The notes: generated from the letters alone by a model not told the origin. Positions 10,899 to 21,369 are shown, numbered from the stretch's first letter. The stretch is 64,000 nt of DNA from Serpula lacrymans var. lacrymans S7.9 (GCF_000218685.1 NW_006763307.1:674846-738845); one strand, 5' to 3'. Translations and numbers: made by a program.

Positions 10899-11316
10899 TG
10901 TTACAATAACACAATTTTTGGACCTTCCCTTTACTTTTATTCTCCGCTTTAACCTTGTACTTTAGCCTTCACACATGGCGCCACACGGCACTTCCCCTTT
11001 TTATCCAAAAACTCCTCTTTCTCGCACCGCGTTGCCTTTCTTCCTATTTTAGACACAACTCTCTCACACAGTGGAGCTGGCCATGCAGGCTAGGCCCCAT
11101 GACATCATCAGCCACTGTCTTTATCAGCTGTATAGTACACATGTACAAACAACCCTGTAGTAGTATATATACCTCAATAGATCCAGGAGACTCCTCAGCG
11201 AGTCCTTCTGTTGTATACTAACAAACTCTCTGCAGCTCAAGGGGTAATCACTCCCTCATCATCTTCCTTATAGTGTGTTCTGAGTGCGCCAGAGTAACTA
11301 ACTCTTGGTTGTTACA
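10899..11316 (+). repeat. 3' LTR of gypsy A
   Basis: A 418-bp LTR, TGTTACA to GGTTGTTACA, is followed by the target duplication agatc. It differs from the 5' LTR by scattered mostly C/T and G/A changes, for example the seventh base (G at 2760, A at 10905). Confidence 0.92.
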
Positions 11317-11333
11317 AGATCACCTTAAACTAA

Positions 11334-11686
11334 CATCTATTGTAGTTTCACTTAGGTAAATAATAAAGTCGTTTCTATAGCCTCTCGGGCAGCGGCTGAG
11401 TTTCACTTAGTTTTATCAGTGCAAACATGTTATCACAGATACTATTGCATCCAGTATACCTAGCTCGTCACACTGTTTATGCTGAAAAAGTGAATAGCAT
11501 AACATCTCAAGCCACACCTGAGCCAAAGCAGTAGGGAGTCACCCTTGGCAGCATTTTCAAGAGGCTCTCAGGTCTTACAGATGGGGTTTCTATGTTAGTG
11601 ATAATAAAACTATGTGAAACTCAGCCGCTGCCCAAGAGACTATAGAAACGACTTTATTATTTACCTATGTGAAACTACAATAGATG
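11334..11686. mobile_element. 353-bp foldback/MITE-like element with a captured segment
   Basis: Long imperfect terminal inverted repeats of about 85 bp run 11334-11418 and 11599-11686: the left begins catctattgtagtttcac and the right ends gtgaaactacaatagatg. The arms contain the motif ctatagcctctcgggcagcggctgag, which also occurs at 2700-2726. The roughly 180-bp centre is not palindromic; 11418 to about 11535 is homologous in direct orientation to 19127-19308 except for a deletion of about 65 bp at a tgctg repeat. No coding capacity is seen. No clear target duplication was found. Confidence 0.75.
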
Positions 11687-11759
11687 AAACAACTGAGGTA
11701 TTCCTATACTAAACCCCCTACTACTTATAGTCGGAGGTGCTACTCACTACAGTATAATG
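11687..11759 (-). repeat. right arm of the 73-bp perfect inverted repeat
   Basis: Exact reverse complement of 2627-2699. It abuts the foldback element on its left. On its right the similarity ends at a junction with a short tandem array of palindromic decamers. Confidence 0.9.
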
Positions 11760-11760
11760 A

Positions 11761-11880
11761 CTCCTAGGAGTACAATTGTGCTCCTAGGAGAACAATGGTT
11801 ACTCCATGGAGTGGTGGCTATGCTCCATGGAAAACAATGGCTGCTTTGGCAGAGACCGGGTTTATCCGGTTTTGTCACAT
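11761..11880. repeat. array of palindromic decamers with ~21-bp period
   Basis: Four copies of a CTCCNNGGAG-type palindrome start at 11761, 11781, 11802 and 11823 (ctcctaggag twice, ctccatggag, ctccatggaa), spaced 20, 21 and 21 bp. The same decamer at 20-21-bp spacing occurs in the copia linker at 13813, 13833 and 13854. This segment is therefore probably a displaced piece of copia linker coding for heptad repeats, joined at about 11880 to copia RNase H. Confidence 0.65.
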
Positions 11881-14130
11881 GGAAGATAAAGCTACCATGC
11901 TTTGTTTTTTGCTTGTCCAGGAGATTTCTCCTCGGATGGTGATAAAAACAAACCCTGATGTTGATCGAGACATGTCTGGGTCTCCAGACCAATCCGCATC
12001 CAAATATCCATAGAAATCCATGTCCATGGAGACATCTGTGCCATCATATTGTAGTTCCATGTCCCTGGTTGCTTTCAGATATTGGAGGACATGTTTGGCA
12101 GCTTCCCAGTGATGGCTCCTTGGAGCTGAGCTGTGTTTGCTTAGTATTCCAACAATGTAGGCAATGTCTGGGTGGGTTCTGAGCATGGCATACATGAGAG
12201 AGCCTACAGTTGAAAGATATCACACACTCAATGCCCTTCAATACGCATCTTATGTTGCACAATATCTTCCCCTGGAGCATTTGCAAGGAGTTTTGATCCA
12301 TGGGCCATTGGTGTCCATACTGGTTTGCAGTTCTTCATTCCAGTACGCTCCAGGACTGTGTCAATGTATTGGCATTGCAATAGAGAGATTGTTTTGTTTG
12401 AACAATCACATTGGATTTCTATTCCAAGAAAGTATTTTGCTTCTCCAAGGTCCCATATTTTGAATATGGATTCAAGTTTGGCTTTTGTGATATCCGTGAA
12501 TTTTCGGGATGAAGCTCCTTGGAGGAGGTCATCTACATAGACAACAACAAAGCATATTTGTTTATTGTCCCGGAATACATAGAGACATGTTTCTGCATTT
12601 AGTCTTGTAAAACTGAGCTCCTGGAGTTTGCAATCAAAGGTTTTGTTCCAAGTACGATCAGCTTGTTTTAATCTGTAGATGGATTTTTTCGACCTCCAGC
12701 AGTATCCAGGTTGGATAGGAACACCCCATTGGGGAAGCATGTACAGTTCTTCTTCAAGTTCTTCATTGAGATAAGTTGTGGATACATCCATTTGATCAAG
12801 TCCCAGGTTGTACTTTGCTGCCAGGGCTAGAATAATCCGGATCAACTCTAAGTTTTGTTACGATAACACAATTTCCGGACATCTCCTTTCCTTTTTATTC
12901 TCCGCTTTAACTTTATACTTGAAGTGCCACGCGGCATTTCCCTTTCTCGCGCCGCGTTGCCTTTCTTTTACTTTTAGACTTAACTCTCTCACGCAGTGGA
13001 GCTGGCCATACGGGCTAGGCCCTATGACATCATCAGCCACTGCCTTCATCAACTGTATAGTACACATGTACAAACAAACCTGTAGTAGTATATATACCCC
13101 AATAGATCCAGGAGACTCCTCAGCGAGTCCTCCTGTTGTATACCAACTAACTCACTGCAGCCCAAGGGGTACCCACTCCCCATCTTCCACTACCTTTATA
13201 GTGTGTTCCTGTGTGCGCCAGAGTAACTAACTCTTGGTTGTTACAAGTTTGCAACTGGAGCAAGCTCTCTTTCTGGTAATCAATCCCCTCCATTTGAGTA
13301 AAACCTTGTGCAACAATCTGGAGTTTGTATCTCTCAATGTTTCTGTTTTGATCAAACTTAATCTGGAACACAGGTTTTGATGTGATAGGTTTTACTCCCT
13401 TCAAAAGTGGGACAGTGTCATATACTGCATTAGTATTGAGACTTAGGAGTTCCTCTTCCAAAGCAGACTTCCATAATTCTCCATCCGGACGTGATAGGGC
13501 TTCCTTTAGTGTCTTTGGAAGGTCCGTTAGATAGACCAGTACTTATTATTCCAGCAAAGAATGTCTCCTCTGTATCAGATGTTTCTTCATGAACCTTAGG
13601 AGTGTTAGGTTTCTCCATGGAGTTGTCATGCTGCTTATTTTGAGACTATTCCTTATCTAGAGTCCTTTGATAATCTTGGTTTTTGTCTGCAGGATGAGTC
13701 TGGCAACTGCTTTTGCATACTCCTAGGACTTCAGCAGGCATGACTGCTCTTTTAGGAACTTGTGCAGGTACTCCAGGAAGTAGACACATTTGTGTGTGTG
13801 TTGTCCCACTCACTCCTGAAGGTATTGAATGTCTCCTCGGAGGTGTTTGGTGGCTCCTTGGAGGTGTTGTGTGCCTTTCAGAAGCTGCTCCAATGGACAA
13901 GCTGTCTAGCTGTATTTGGACTTTTTCCACATCAGCTGGCTGTATGTTGAGGAGTTGTCCTCCCACTGACTGACTCTACTTTGGGTTTCCGTTCTGAAGA
14001 TGGCCAGTGTTCGGGTCTTGGTTGTAGAGACTGTTGTGGAGGATGTCTTAGCTGATTAGGTGCTCCCACTGCTCTCGGAACGTCTCCATGGAGGTATTGC
14101 CCCACTGCTCTTGGAACATCTCCTTGGAGA
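11880..14130 (-). mobile_element. Ty1/copia retrotransposon pol fragment (copia copy B)
   Basis: The minus strand carries, from 14130 downwards, a Pro/Arg-rich linker (TPPRSHQTPPRRHS), RT N-terminus (IVAQGFTQMEGIDYQ), RT core with YVDDLL (about 12530-12545) and RNase H start (YLDADWSGDPD). It is closely similar to copia copy A and truncated at both ends. A solo LTR of the gypsy A family interrupts it at 12856-13245, and a small rearrangement next to that junction shifts frame (EGIDYQKES). There are no LTRs of its own in the window. Dead copy. Confidence 0.88.
12856..13245 (+). repeat. solo LTR (gypsy A family) inside copia copy B
   Basis: A 390-bp LTR, TGTTACG to GGTTGTTACA, sits between duplicated agttt (12851-12855 and 13246-13250). 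Copia copy A has the uninterrupted site ctctaagtttgcaactgg at about 1245-1262, which confirms both the insertion and its duplication. It is slightly shorter than the 418-bp LTRs because of small internal deletions. Confidence 0.93.
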
Positions 14131-14138
14131 TGCTGACA
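14071..14138. repeat. 36-bp tandem duplication in the copia linker
   Basis: The unit gctctcggaacgtctccatg... is repeated from 14107 as gctcttggaacatctccttg..., with a 36-bp period. Each unit carries a CTCCNNGGAG palindrome (14084 and 14120). It lies at the truncated 5' end of copia copy B. Confidence 0.6.
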
Positions 14139-14172
14139 AATTATGACATTTGTTTATAGTATGAGAAAACAT

Positions 14173-14244
14173 GCATTGGCCAGGGCTTGAACCTGGGACT
14201 CCAGCTTTCATGGTCTGGTGCTTTACCAACTAAGCTACCAAGGT
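14173..14244 (-). tRNA. 72-nt tRNA-like sequence (pseudogene or SINE head)
   Basis: The minus strand folds into a near-complete cloverleaf of 72 nt. It has A box TAGCTTAGTTGG, a 4-bp D stem (GCTT/AAGC) and a perfect 5-bp T stem around TTCAAGC (CCAGG/CCTGG) including the B box GGTTCAAGCCC. The acceptor stem has two mismatches and the anticodon arm (CCAGACCATGAAAGCTGG) is one base too long with C instead of T before CAT. This reads like a decayed Met-type tRNA or the head of a tRNA-derived SINE lying in repeat DNA. It is unlikely to be a functional tRNA. Confidence 0.45.
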
Positions 14245-14331
14245 GTACTTGGAAAGCATACTGATTGGTTGCATGCCCAGAAGGTCCAGAATCACTGTAC
14301 ACGGGTGCGGATCCCATTGTGTTGTGATAGA

Positions 14332-14600
14332 TGCGGTGTCATGCACCAAAGTTGATTGGACAGGTGTCAAAAATGAAGCAAATATTCAAAAAATCTCAGA
14401 TGGCATAGTGATGATCCAGTGCTATGACCAGGAATACTTTGGAGAGATATTAATCAGTGATATAGGCTATGACTCAGTGCCTTCTCATGGGCTTACTGAT
14501 ATAGCCAATCATACATCTCTTACCAAGACTCTCTCTCACACAATTGGTAAATACGATAGATCAGGCCACTTTCCCTTTTTTTCTATTGGTTAACTGTTCA
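14332..14600 (+). other. sequence related to the end of the 1.8-kb insertion
   Basis: Bases 14340-14400 (tgtcatgcaccaaagttg...) match the reverse complement of 10575-10632. An open frame through it reads VDWTGVKNEANIQ and the opposite copy reads VAWTGVNNEANIQ. No protein family is recognised. This suggests two copies of an unnamed repeat in opposite orientation. Confidence 0.45.
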
Positions 14601-15790
14601 GTCAGGCCACTCTTGTATTTTCCTATCTTTCTGGCCTGACCGCTACTATTCAGTATATAAGGGGTAGATATTCCATGTATTGTTCTTTAGTTCAATATTA
14701 GTTTGGATTTGCACTTATACCAATACTCTTCAGCTCTCATACTCTGATCTACCACCTCTCATCAAGGACTTGGCCAGACATTGATTGTTGTTATATAGCT
14801 TTGTATTCATTGCCTGACAATCAGGTGTTGTTTTATTCATAATTATTGGCAAATAAATCCATTTATATTATACTCCACAAAACTGTTTGGAATAAATATG
14901 TCAAGTCTTGAGTCAAGCTGGTACAAAGCACCTAGAAAGGAAGGTGAGTAAGTTTGGGTGCATCAGGAAATTGGTGAGGAAATGATATGACCAGACGGAG
15001 TTTGTAATGTGTTCCCAAACTTGTCCACCTGTATCAGATCATACACGGTGATATAATGGAAAATCCGAGTCAGATTAGGAGTTGTCAGCCTGATAGGAAG
15101 TCAATAGTCATTGTCAGGTAATATACACTTGTCATAATTATTATGATTTGGGTATCATTAAAATAATCACATATATCACTTTATCATTTTTCATCGTTCT
15201 GCTCTATTTTTATCATGGATTATAAGGCCTTATAATCAACACAATTTTAGTGTTTTTTCTGGAGCGCTTAAACATGACTAATCACAGTGTAGGTGGCTGC
15301 ACAACAGAGTTGAGGACAGTAAAATTTGCAAGTTTTTGTATAATCAAAGCTAATCATCAAATAAAACCATTACATGGGCACGCAGTCTAATGGCTTGAAA
15401 GTTAGATTACCTGCAGCAGTTAAGATTCCAACCATGTAATCTCAAGTTCAAACCTTGCTTGTGCAAAATGTCAAATAAGCAAAATTAGCTCATAAATTAC
15501 TTACATAATCATGCCATTATCAATTAAGTTGAATTTTGGAGTAATAAAATTTACAAACATTGATAAATACATAAATACAAAGAGTTACTCATAAATATAG
15601 CAAATAATATAGTAGGCTGTGACAAATTAACAGGTCACAACCAAATGTCATTTTTCGGCACCAAATATTACTGGTAGCCTTATAATTCCATATCTACTTT
15701 GCCAGACTGATACTGCTGGTGAAAAACCTCATACTCAATCTAGCCTTATTAAGCCTTATAAATGTGACTATCAGCCTGATGCCTATTATA
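14600..15790. other. A/T-rich repeat DNA without recognisable genes
   Basis: No coding region can be supported. A TATA-like run (cagtatataagggg, about 14651-14664) looks like an LTR-type promoter, but no LTR ends are identified. A perfect 20-bp palindrome lies at 15218-15237, and a second tRNA-like stretch at about 15378-15460. Confidence 0.4.
15378..15460 (+). repeat. weak tRNA-like sequence
   Basis: A Leu/Ser-like tRNA shape is suggested by the start ggcacgcagtctaatggc, a B-box-like element caagttcaaaccttg with a 4-bp stem, and a long stretch between. Stems are poor. It may be a second tRNA-derived repeat fragment. Confidence 0.25.
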
Positions 15791-16204
15791 TGTTACGATA
15801 ACACATTTTTGGACCTTTAATTTTCATTCTCCTCTTTAATGTTTTACTGTAGTTTTCTCACATTGTGCCATGCGGCACTTTCGCTTTTGTTCAAACTCCT
15901 CTTTCTTGCGCTGCGCTGCCTTTCTTCTTATTTTAGGTACAAGTCTCTCACGCAGTGGAGCTGGTCACACGGGCTAGTCCCATGACATCATCAGCCACTG
16001 CCTCTATCAACTGTACAGTACACATGTACAAACAAACCTGTAGTAGTATATATAGACCAATAGATCAAGGAGACTCCTCAGCGAGTCCTCCTGTTGTATC
16101 CTTCCAACTAACTTGTTGAAACCTAAAGGGTAACCACTCCCTCATCTTTATCTCTATAGTCTGTCTGAGATGTGCGCCAGAGTAACAAACTCATTATTGT
16201 TACA
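15791..16204 (+). repeat. solo LTR, gypsy A family (diverged)
   Basis: A 414-bp LTR, TGTTACGATAACAC to ATTATTGTTACA, is flanked by ttata (15786-15790 and 16205-16209). It is more diverged from the other four copies, so it is the oldest of the set. No internal element sequence remains. Confidence 0.9.
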
Positions 16205-16209
16205 TTATA

Positions 16210-17580
16210 TATATTATAAGGCACACAATTTTGATATTGCCAAATTTGGTACACTTACATTTTGCTCCATATATTGGCAAAATGGTAACTTTTGGTACCT
16301 CAGAAATACTGGACTTGTTTAAATTTTCAGAAAATTATGACAAGGTATTGAATTTTTCCATGTAGTATTAATGTTATATTTACTCAGCATTTTGTTAGTA
16401 TGTGTAATTTTATATAGCTATATAACTTCATACTTTTTTATAATAATATATTTGTTCAGCATTTTGTCAAAGTGCATAACTTAATCAGTTGCATTGTAGC
16501 ACATTTCGGAGGATGAGGTATATGACTGATGGAGGTGCATGACATTGAGCAACAATATTTGATTGGTCTGACATTGGTAGATATTGACAAGAAATTGCTG
16601 CAAGACTCGGTAAAGAAACGATAATGCGGTGAACGATGGTGCATTGACGACAGGATAACGCCAAGCATGATTGGCCAGGTTCATAATATCTGACAATGTT
16701 CGGTATCTATATGTGGTAGGGTACAAACACGGTTATCCAAGACAAAGCAAAGGGATTCCACGCTCGATTTGTTTTGTTGATGTGAGTAGCAGTTGCAGTG
16801 CACCACCACCAGGGTTTGCACAGCGATACCCTCGATCATCTCACAATGGTAATACTTCATACCGAGACCAACCATGCATGTGGAAGAGCATCATGATCTT
16901 ATGATTCTAGTCAGTCCCGTGAGCACGGCTGAAACTCGCTATTATTAGGAACATGGATGATATCTATAAAGTCAGTCAACCAATTTGAGTTCATATAAGT
17001 TGCGTTCTCGGACCAATGATTGCAGATTTTCAGGTTGTTGGGGTCGGTGTGGTCTTGCAGGATTCATGAAATTATCAATCCTACGTAGGCTCTTACATGC
17101 ATTATTCTTCACGGTGGCCTCTCATCACAACAGCCTTGTTGTACTAGTACTTCTTGAGACAATCATGATCAGCACCGGCATCCAGGTTAGCATCTCAACA
17201 TGAATAGTGTATGATTGTGGCAGTGAAGGTGCTGAAATCCTGTTAGGCTTCGTATAAAGGTGAGCAGTAGGCTGGCGGTTAGGACTTCTAACAAACTTCG
17301 CTCATCTGGCCTGGCAGGCGAATAACATGTCAGCTACTTCTTCATCGATATCGTTCCTTTGGGGCTTACAGGTCTCCAGCGTGAGTGCCGCGGATTCAAT
17401 AACGCCTGGTGTAAATTAACTTCTATGTTCAGTATTTCAATGGTCTGTGTATTGTTTGAGTCTTTTAATCAACTTGAAGCTGCTCATCTTGGTTCGCTGT
17501 AACCATAGTCGCTGGGTTTGCAATTTTGGTGAGAGGTGTAGTATGTCGACTACCGCTGGTGTTTTGATACAGCATTAATA
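16210..17580. other. intergenic DNA, no gene supported
   Basis: Very A/T-rich up to about 16480. From 16480 to 17210 there are short open frames on both strands, for example a minus-strand stretch with TLSDIMNLANHAWRYPVV, but none is recognised. The first exon of the DUF6533-type gene that follows may lie in its right part. Confidence 0.4.
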
Positions 17581-18854
17581 GGTATATGATTATTGTATCA
17601 CACTGGAGACTGAGGTAATTGTTGAGTTCTGTGGAATCGAACTGAATGGTATATCGCTGACCATAAATTTGAAATAGATGCGCTGCATTTGGGGAACTCG
17701 ATGGAATACTTTACGAATCACATTTGGTGTTGCACGGTATCTACCATTCGCAATTGCGGCATTGGACATATACTGTAAGCTTCTTTTGGTTTATTTAAAT
17801 GCTCTACATCTTACAGTGTGTTTGGACAGTTGCTACGGTAACCCATACGGGAAATGTCAGTGGAATCATCTTTATTAGTCTTTAACAAGTTGAGTGACCT
17901 TTGGCAGTGTAACTCCCTCAACCGGGCTTTGTTTGGTAGGTAGGCAATCCTCCAAAGCAACACTTTGTTACTGACATACAGAAAAGGCATCACCATCTTG
18001 GGAACTGTTGCTGCAGAAGGTCATTCGCGCCAAATTAATCGTTTATGCCCATATTCTAACTCATGCACCAGTTTTACTAATTCAGCGTACTTATATATTC
18101 TGGAAAGGCAACAAGAATATGCTTGCATGGCTTCTTGGATTTGCAGTGGTATGATATCATGCCTGTGCATTGAAGAGTTCATACTCATACTGAGTTCTAG
18201 TTCTTAGGCCTGGTGGCTTTTATTCTCCCGAATGAACTTGAAAAATACGCTCCAACCGGATACAGTATGTCGTCCCTTCTCTAAATGATTTTCGGTTGAA
18301 TCTGATGGTAGATATGAAGTAAATTCGGATGGTTGTTTGTTTATTACCAGCAGACAATACGCAATAGTATACGGTGTGTTGATACTGTATGAACTTGGTG
18401 AGTTTTCCCTCCTCATTCTATGAATGTGTTTCATTGCTGAGTATCCGTTGGCAGTAATGTTATGTTTGATTGTATGCAGCCCCATGACCGTGAACATTTA
18501 TCGCAACGCCATCATGTACATTGGTTGTATCATCTGTGAGGTTGCACCAAACCTTTCCTTGCTGCTACTGATGGTCGAATTTGCAGTGGTCACACTGATC
18601 GACCTAATTGTGACTGTCCTCGCTCCTGTGAGTCCTATTTTACGTTTGCTGGTGGTGTAATAGGACTCATTTAAATTACACCAGGTTCCATACACCTCTG
18701 CAATTGTGACGTGCGTCCTTGCAGTATCCACCACCATATTTTCTGACATGAAATCCACAGGTTACAGTCCACAATGCATAGCATCCTCTCATCTCGTGTT
18801 CTGTTTGACCTTTGTCGAACGGAAGCCCTAGAGTCTCAAAGTCTGATCCACTAA
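17581..18854 (+). CDS. DUF6533-type seven-helix membrane protein
   Basis: Several spliced pieces match the Agaricomycete DUF6533 family in order. Exon 17582-17614 reads VYDYCITLETE; exon 17678-17774 reads IWGTRWNTLRITFGVARYLP; an exon ending near 18419 reads RQYAIVYGVLILYE; exon about 18480-18534 reads NIYRNAIMYIGCI and joins, across an intron ending tttgcag, to VVTLIDLIVTVLAP; a last exon from about 18770 reads VHNAHSILSSRVLFDL and stops at TAA 18852. Predicted multiple transmembrane helices place it in a membrane; function is unknown. The first exon and start codon were not found, and the exons between 17817 and 18200 are uncertain, so it could be a decaying gene. Confidence 0.55.
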
Positions 18855-20461
18855 TATCCGAAGGCCTCAATACATGTATCAAAATGTTGTTGCAGATGCC
18901 TGAAGAACCTCCTTCAGAAGTCTGCATGATCAACCCGTTTGCATTCTATGATTATGAACCCACCACTTATTTATGCTGTCGTATTCTGCATTAGCGTGCA
19001 CGCTGGTCCTCACACCTGCCTACGAGATAGATATTGTTTACAGAAATAATGTGAATATCAGACAGTATTCAAAGTCGTGTGTCTTTCTTCTTTCCTTTGT
19101 CAGTTGCGTGTTCCGAGTCAGACGCTAGTGCAAACATGTTATCACAGGTACTAGTGCATCCAGTATAGCCAGCTCGTCAAGATGTATATGCTGCTCTTGG
19201 CGTGAAATTCTGGCCGCTGCTGCAGGTATTGGGATCAGGATGCCAAATCATGTTGCTGCGAAAGTGAATAGCATAACATCTCAGGTTACACCCGAGTCAA
19301 AGTCATAAGAAGTTCACACCTGTGTTCTCGCGCTGGGATATTAGAATACAAATAACCGAAAGGAGAAAACAAGCACTTGAGCGCTTGAAAAAGAGCCCAA
19401 CGCGTAGCCCATTCACGAAACATGATATCAGGGCCTAAAATACTGCACTTGATGATCATTCTCTCTGTGGTTGGTCATGCATAGCCCTCGTCAGCCCATC
19501 TTCTCAAGGCAAGAAGCCTGAGTTCTAAAAGCGATGCAGGAAGGTGTAGAAGTAAGATAACTCACTCGGCACCCCCACCACTGGGATTCCTAAGGATCCC
19601 CATTCCGATGGGAAAAGCGCGATCGACGTACCAGCCCGCTGGGTCCTTCGCAATCGCCCCGCGGAGTCTTGACACAGTCAGGCAATGGTATATCACGGTA
19701 TTTAGTTGCATGGTGATTCATATAGAGACAAAACATCAAACATGACATGTCTCTTCTCCAAGTCAAAAACAACGTTGGATTTCGACAACGGGACTATATG
19801 CGCAATGTATGCGATCTTAGACTTGTTGGTCCTTGGGGTGGCGTTTGGAAGCCTACAACTGTGGTTCTTATATGCGGTTCTTTATCGACGAAGGATTCGA
19901 AACCCGAGAGGATGATGGCGTGATGTCCTTCACGGGTAATCTGTTGTGCGAGTCTGGGGAACAGATTTTGATTCAAGTGTGAGAAGTGTGAGAAATGCAA
20001 GACACGGGTAGATACTGGACTCGGAAGGTATGAGCCGAGGTTCATGATGTCCATATTGGAAATAAGCAGTATGTTATACAAAAAGGTGAGGACGGAGAAA
20101 GAGAAATTATTGAATATCAATCCGATGCATACTGGTAGGACCTTAGGTCTTCAAAGTCCAGGTTGATCAATCCGCAAGTTGTCCAAACTCATTCTCTAAG
20201 GTAAAAGATAATGGTTCAGAAGCGATGCAGGAAGGTGCAGAAGTATGATACACAGCAGTAGGCCCGTACCCTGCGGCCACTGGGTAGATAGAATATCCCG
20301 ATTCCGATGAGAAGGAGTTCCATCGACATACCACAAGGGCTGTCCGAAATCTTCTCACCAGCTGTCCTGGCACGTTCAGGCAACTGCATACCATAGCGCT
20401 CGAGTGGATGACAATCGGTAAACAGACAGCTGGAACGCCACAGGAACCATAATCAAACAAG
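18855..20461. other. gene-poor region with a captured-segment source and a diverged duplication
   Basis: Bases 19127-19308 are homologous to the core of the foldback element at 11.4 kb. Two diverged direct copies of a segment of about 170-180 bp lie at about 19527-19697 and 20220-20398, both with gcgatgcaggaaggtg near the start. On the minus strand the second copy is open and rich in hydrophobic residues (MELLLIGIGIFYLP), while the first copy has stops. They may be remnants of a tandemly duplicated membrane-protein gene. No full gene could be modelled. Confidence 0.35.
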
Positions 20462-21369
20462 TTTTAGGCGCCTCGCGCAATGCTTTTGCAGCATGGGGTT
20501 GGTGTGGTCTATGATGTAGAGTATGAGGTATGAGGCGAGGGCCTCTTTTTCTGGGTATTGCTCATTGCAACGTTGTTGGTGTAGGAGAAGTCAATGAGCT
20601 CCAATAGATAAAGGTCAAGAACGTGCCAGTCCAACGAATGACGATTTCCGGGCATATCCGGCCCATGATATCTATTACATCTGAATGCAATGCCCTCATC
20701 CGTGCTACTTATAAGATGACCCCGTTCCTGTTTGCTATGCCTTGTCATGGCCGAGCAGGTTGTTCCTGGATGGTGATGTGGAGGCGAAAGCACGAAGGAT
20801 GATGACAATCCACGTTGACCTCGCGTGTGAGGTAGACGGGGATTTGAGGATGTGAGTGGGAGAGGTTGAGACGGAAATAAAACGTAGCGCGGGACGGCGA
20901 TGGGCTGCGGTTTGAAGGGCTGAATCGTTGCTCAGTAAAGAAAATGACGGAGCGTCTAACACCCGTCGGAAAGAGCTTTATCCATTGTGATGGATTTGAA
21001 AAGACAAGCCTGAGGAATTTGGATATTGGAATAGTACGTTGTAAGGCCACGGATGCGAAGACTGGTAATTATTATTGAGTGAGCGTGTAGGTCCGAATTC
21101 TGACCGACCTCGTTGCGAATTCGCGCGGTGACGAGCGTTACGGTGACATCCTCTTTCTCTTTCTCTTTCTTTCCCTCGCTCCCTTCATCTCTGCCATCCC
21201 CTCTGTCGCCTAAACTTTCGCTGGCAACCTCCACTCCTTTCTCTTGCCATCGCACCTTTATTATCCTGTTTTTTTGTACCATCACTGCCCACAAAAAAGC
21301 ATAGCACCAGAGGGCGAAGGCAGCTTGTAGTCACACCCGATACTGCCTTGATCCCAACGGACGACTACA
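20462..21369. promoter_or_regulatory. 5' flank of the chitin synthase gene
   Basis: No gene is supported here. Just upstream of the coding start lies a pyrimidine-rich tract (about 21148-21250, ctctttctctttctctttc), common in fungal promoters and often near transcription start sites. Short open frames on the minus strand show no recognisable family. Confidence 0.4.

Larger units (their letters stand above)
2754..11316 (+). mobile_element. Ty3/gypsy chromodomain LTR retrotransposon (gypsy A), near complete but dead
   Basis: The element has a 418-bp 5' LTR (2754-3171), gag (3687-4745), pol (4751 to about 8820), the rest of the chromodomain (about 10639-10887), a polypurine tract (10887-10898) and a 3' LTR (10899-11316). 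It is flanked by the 5-bp target duplication agatc (2749-2753 and 11317-11321), which fixes both ends. The two LTRs differ at only a small number of mainly transition sites, so insertion is not ancient. It carries two nested insertions: a reverse-oriented solo LTR of its own family (8009-8423), and an unidentified segment (about 8821-10637) inside the chromodomain. Pol has three in-frame stops, so it cannot move by itself. Confidence 0.92.
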
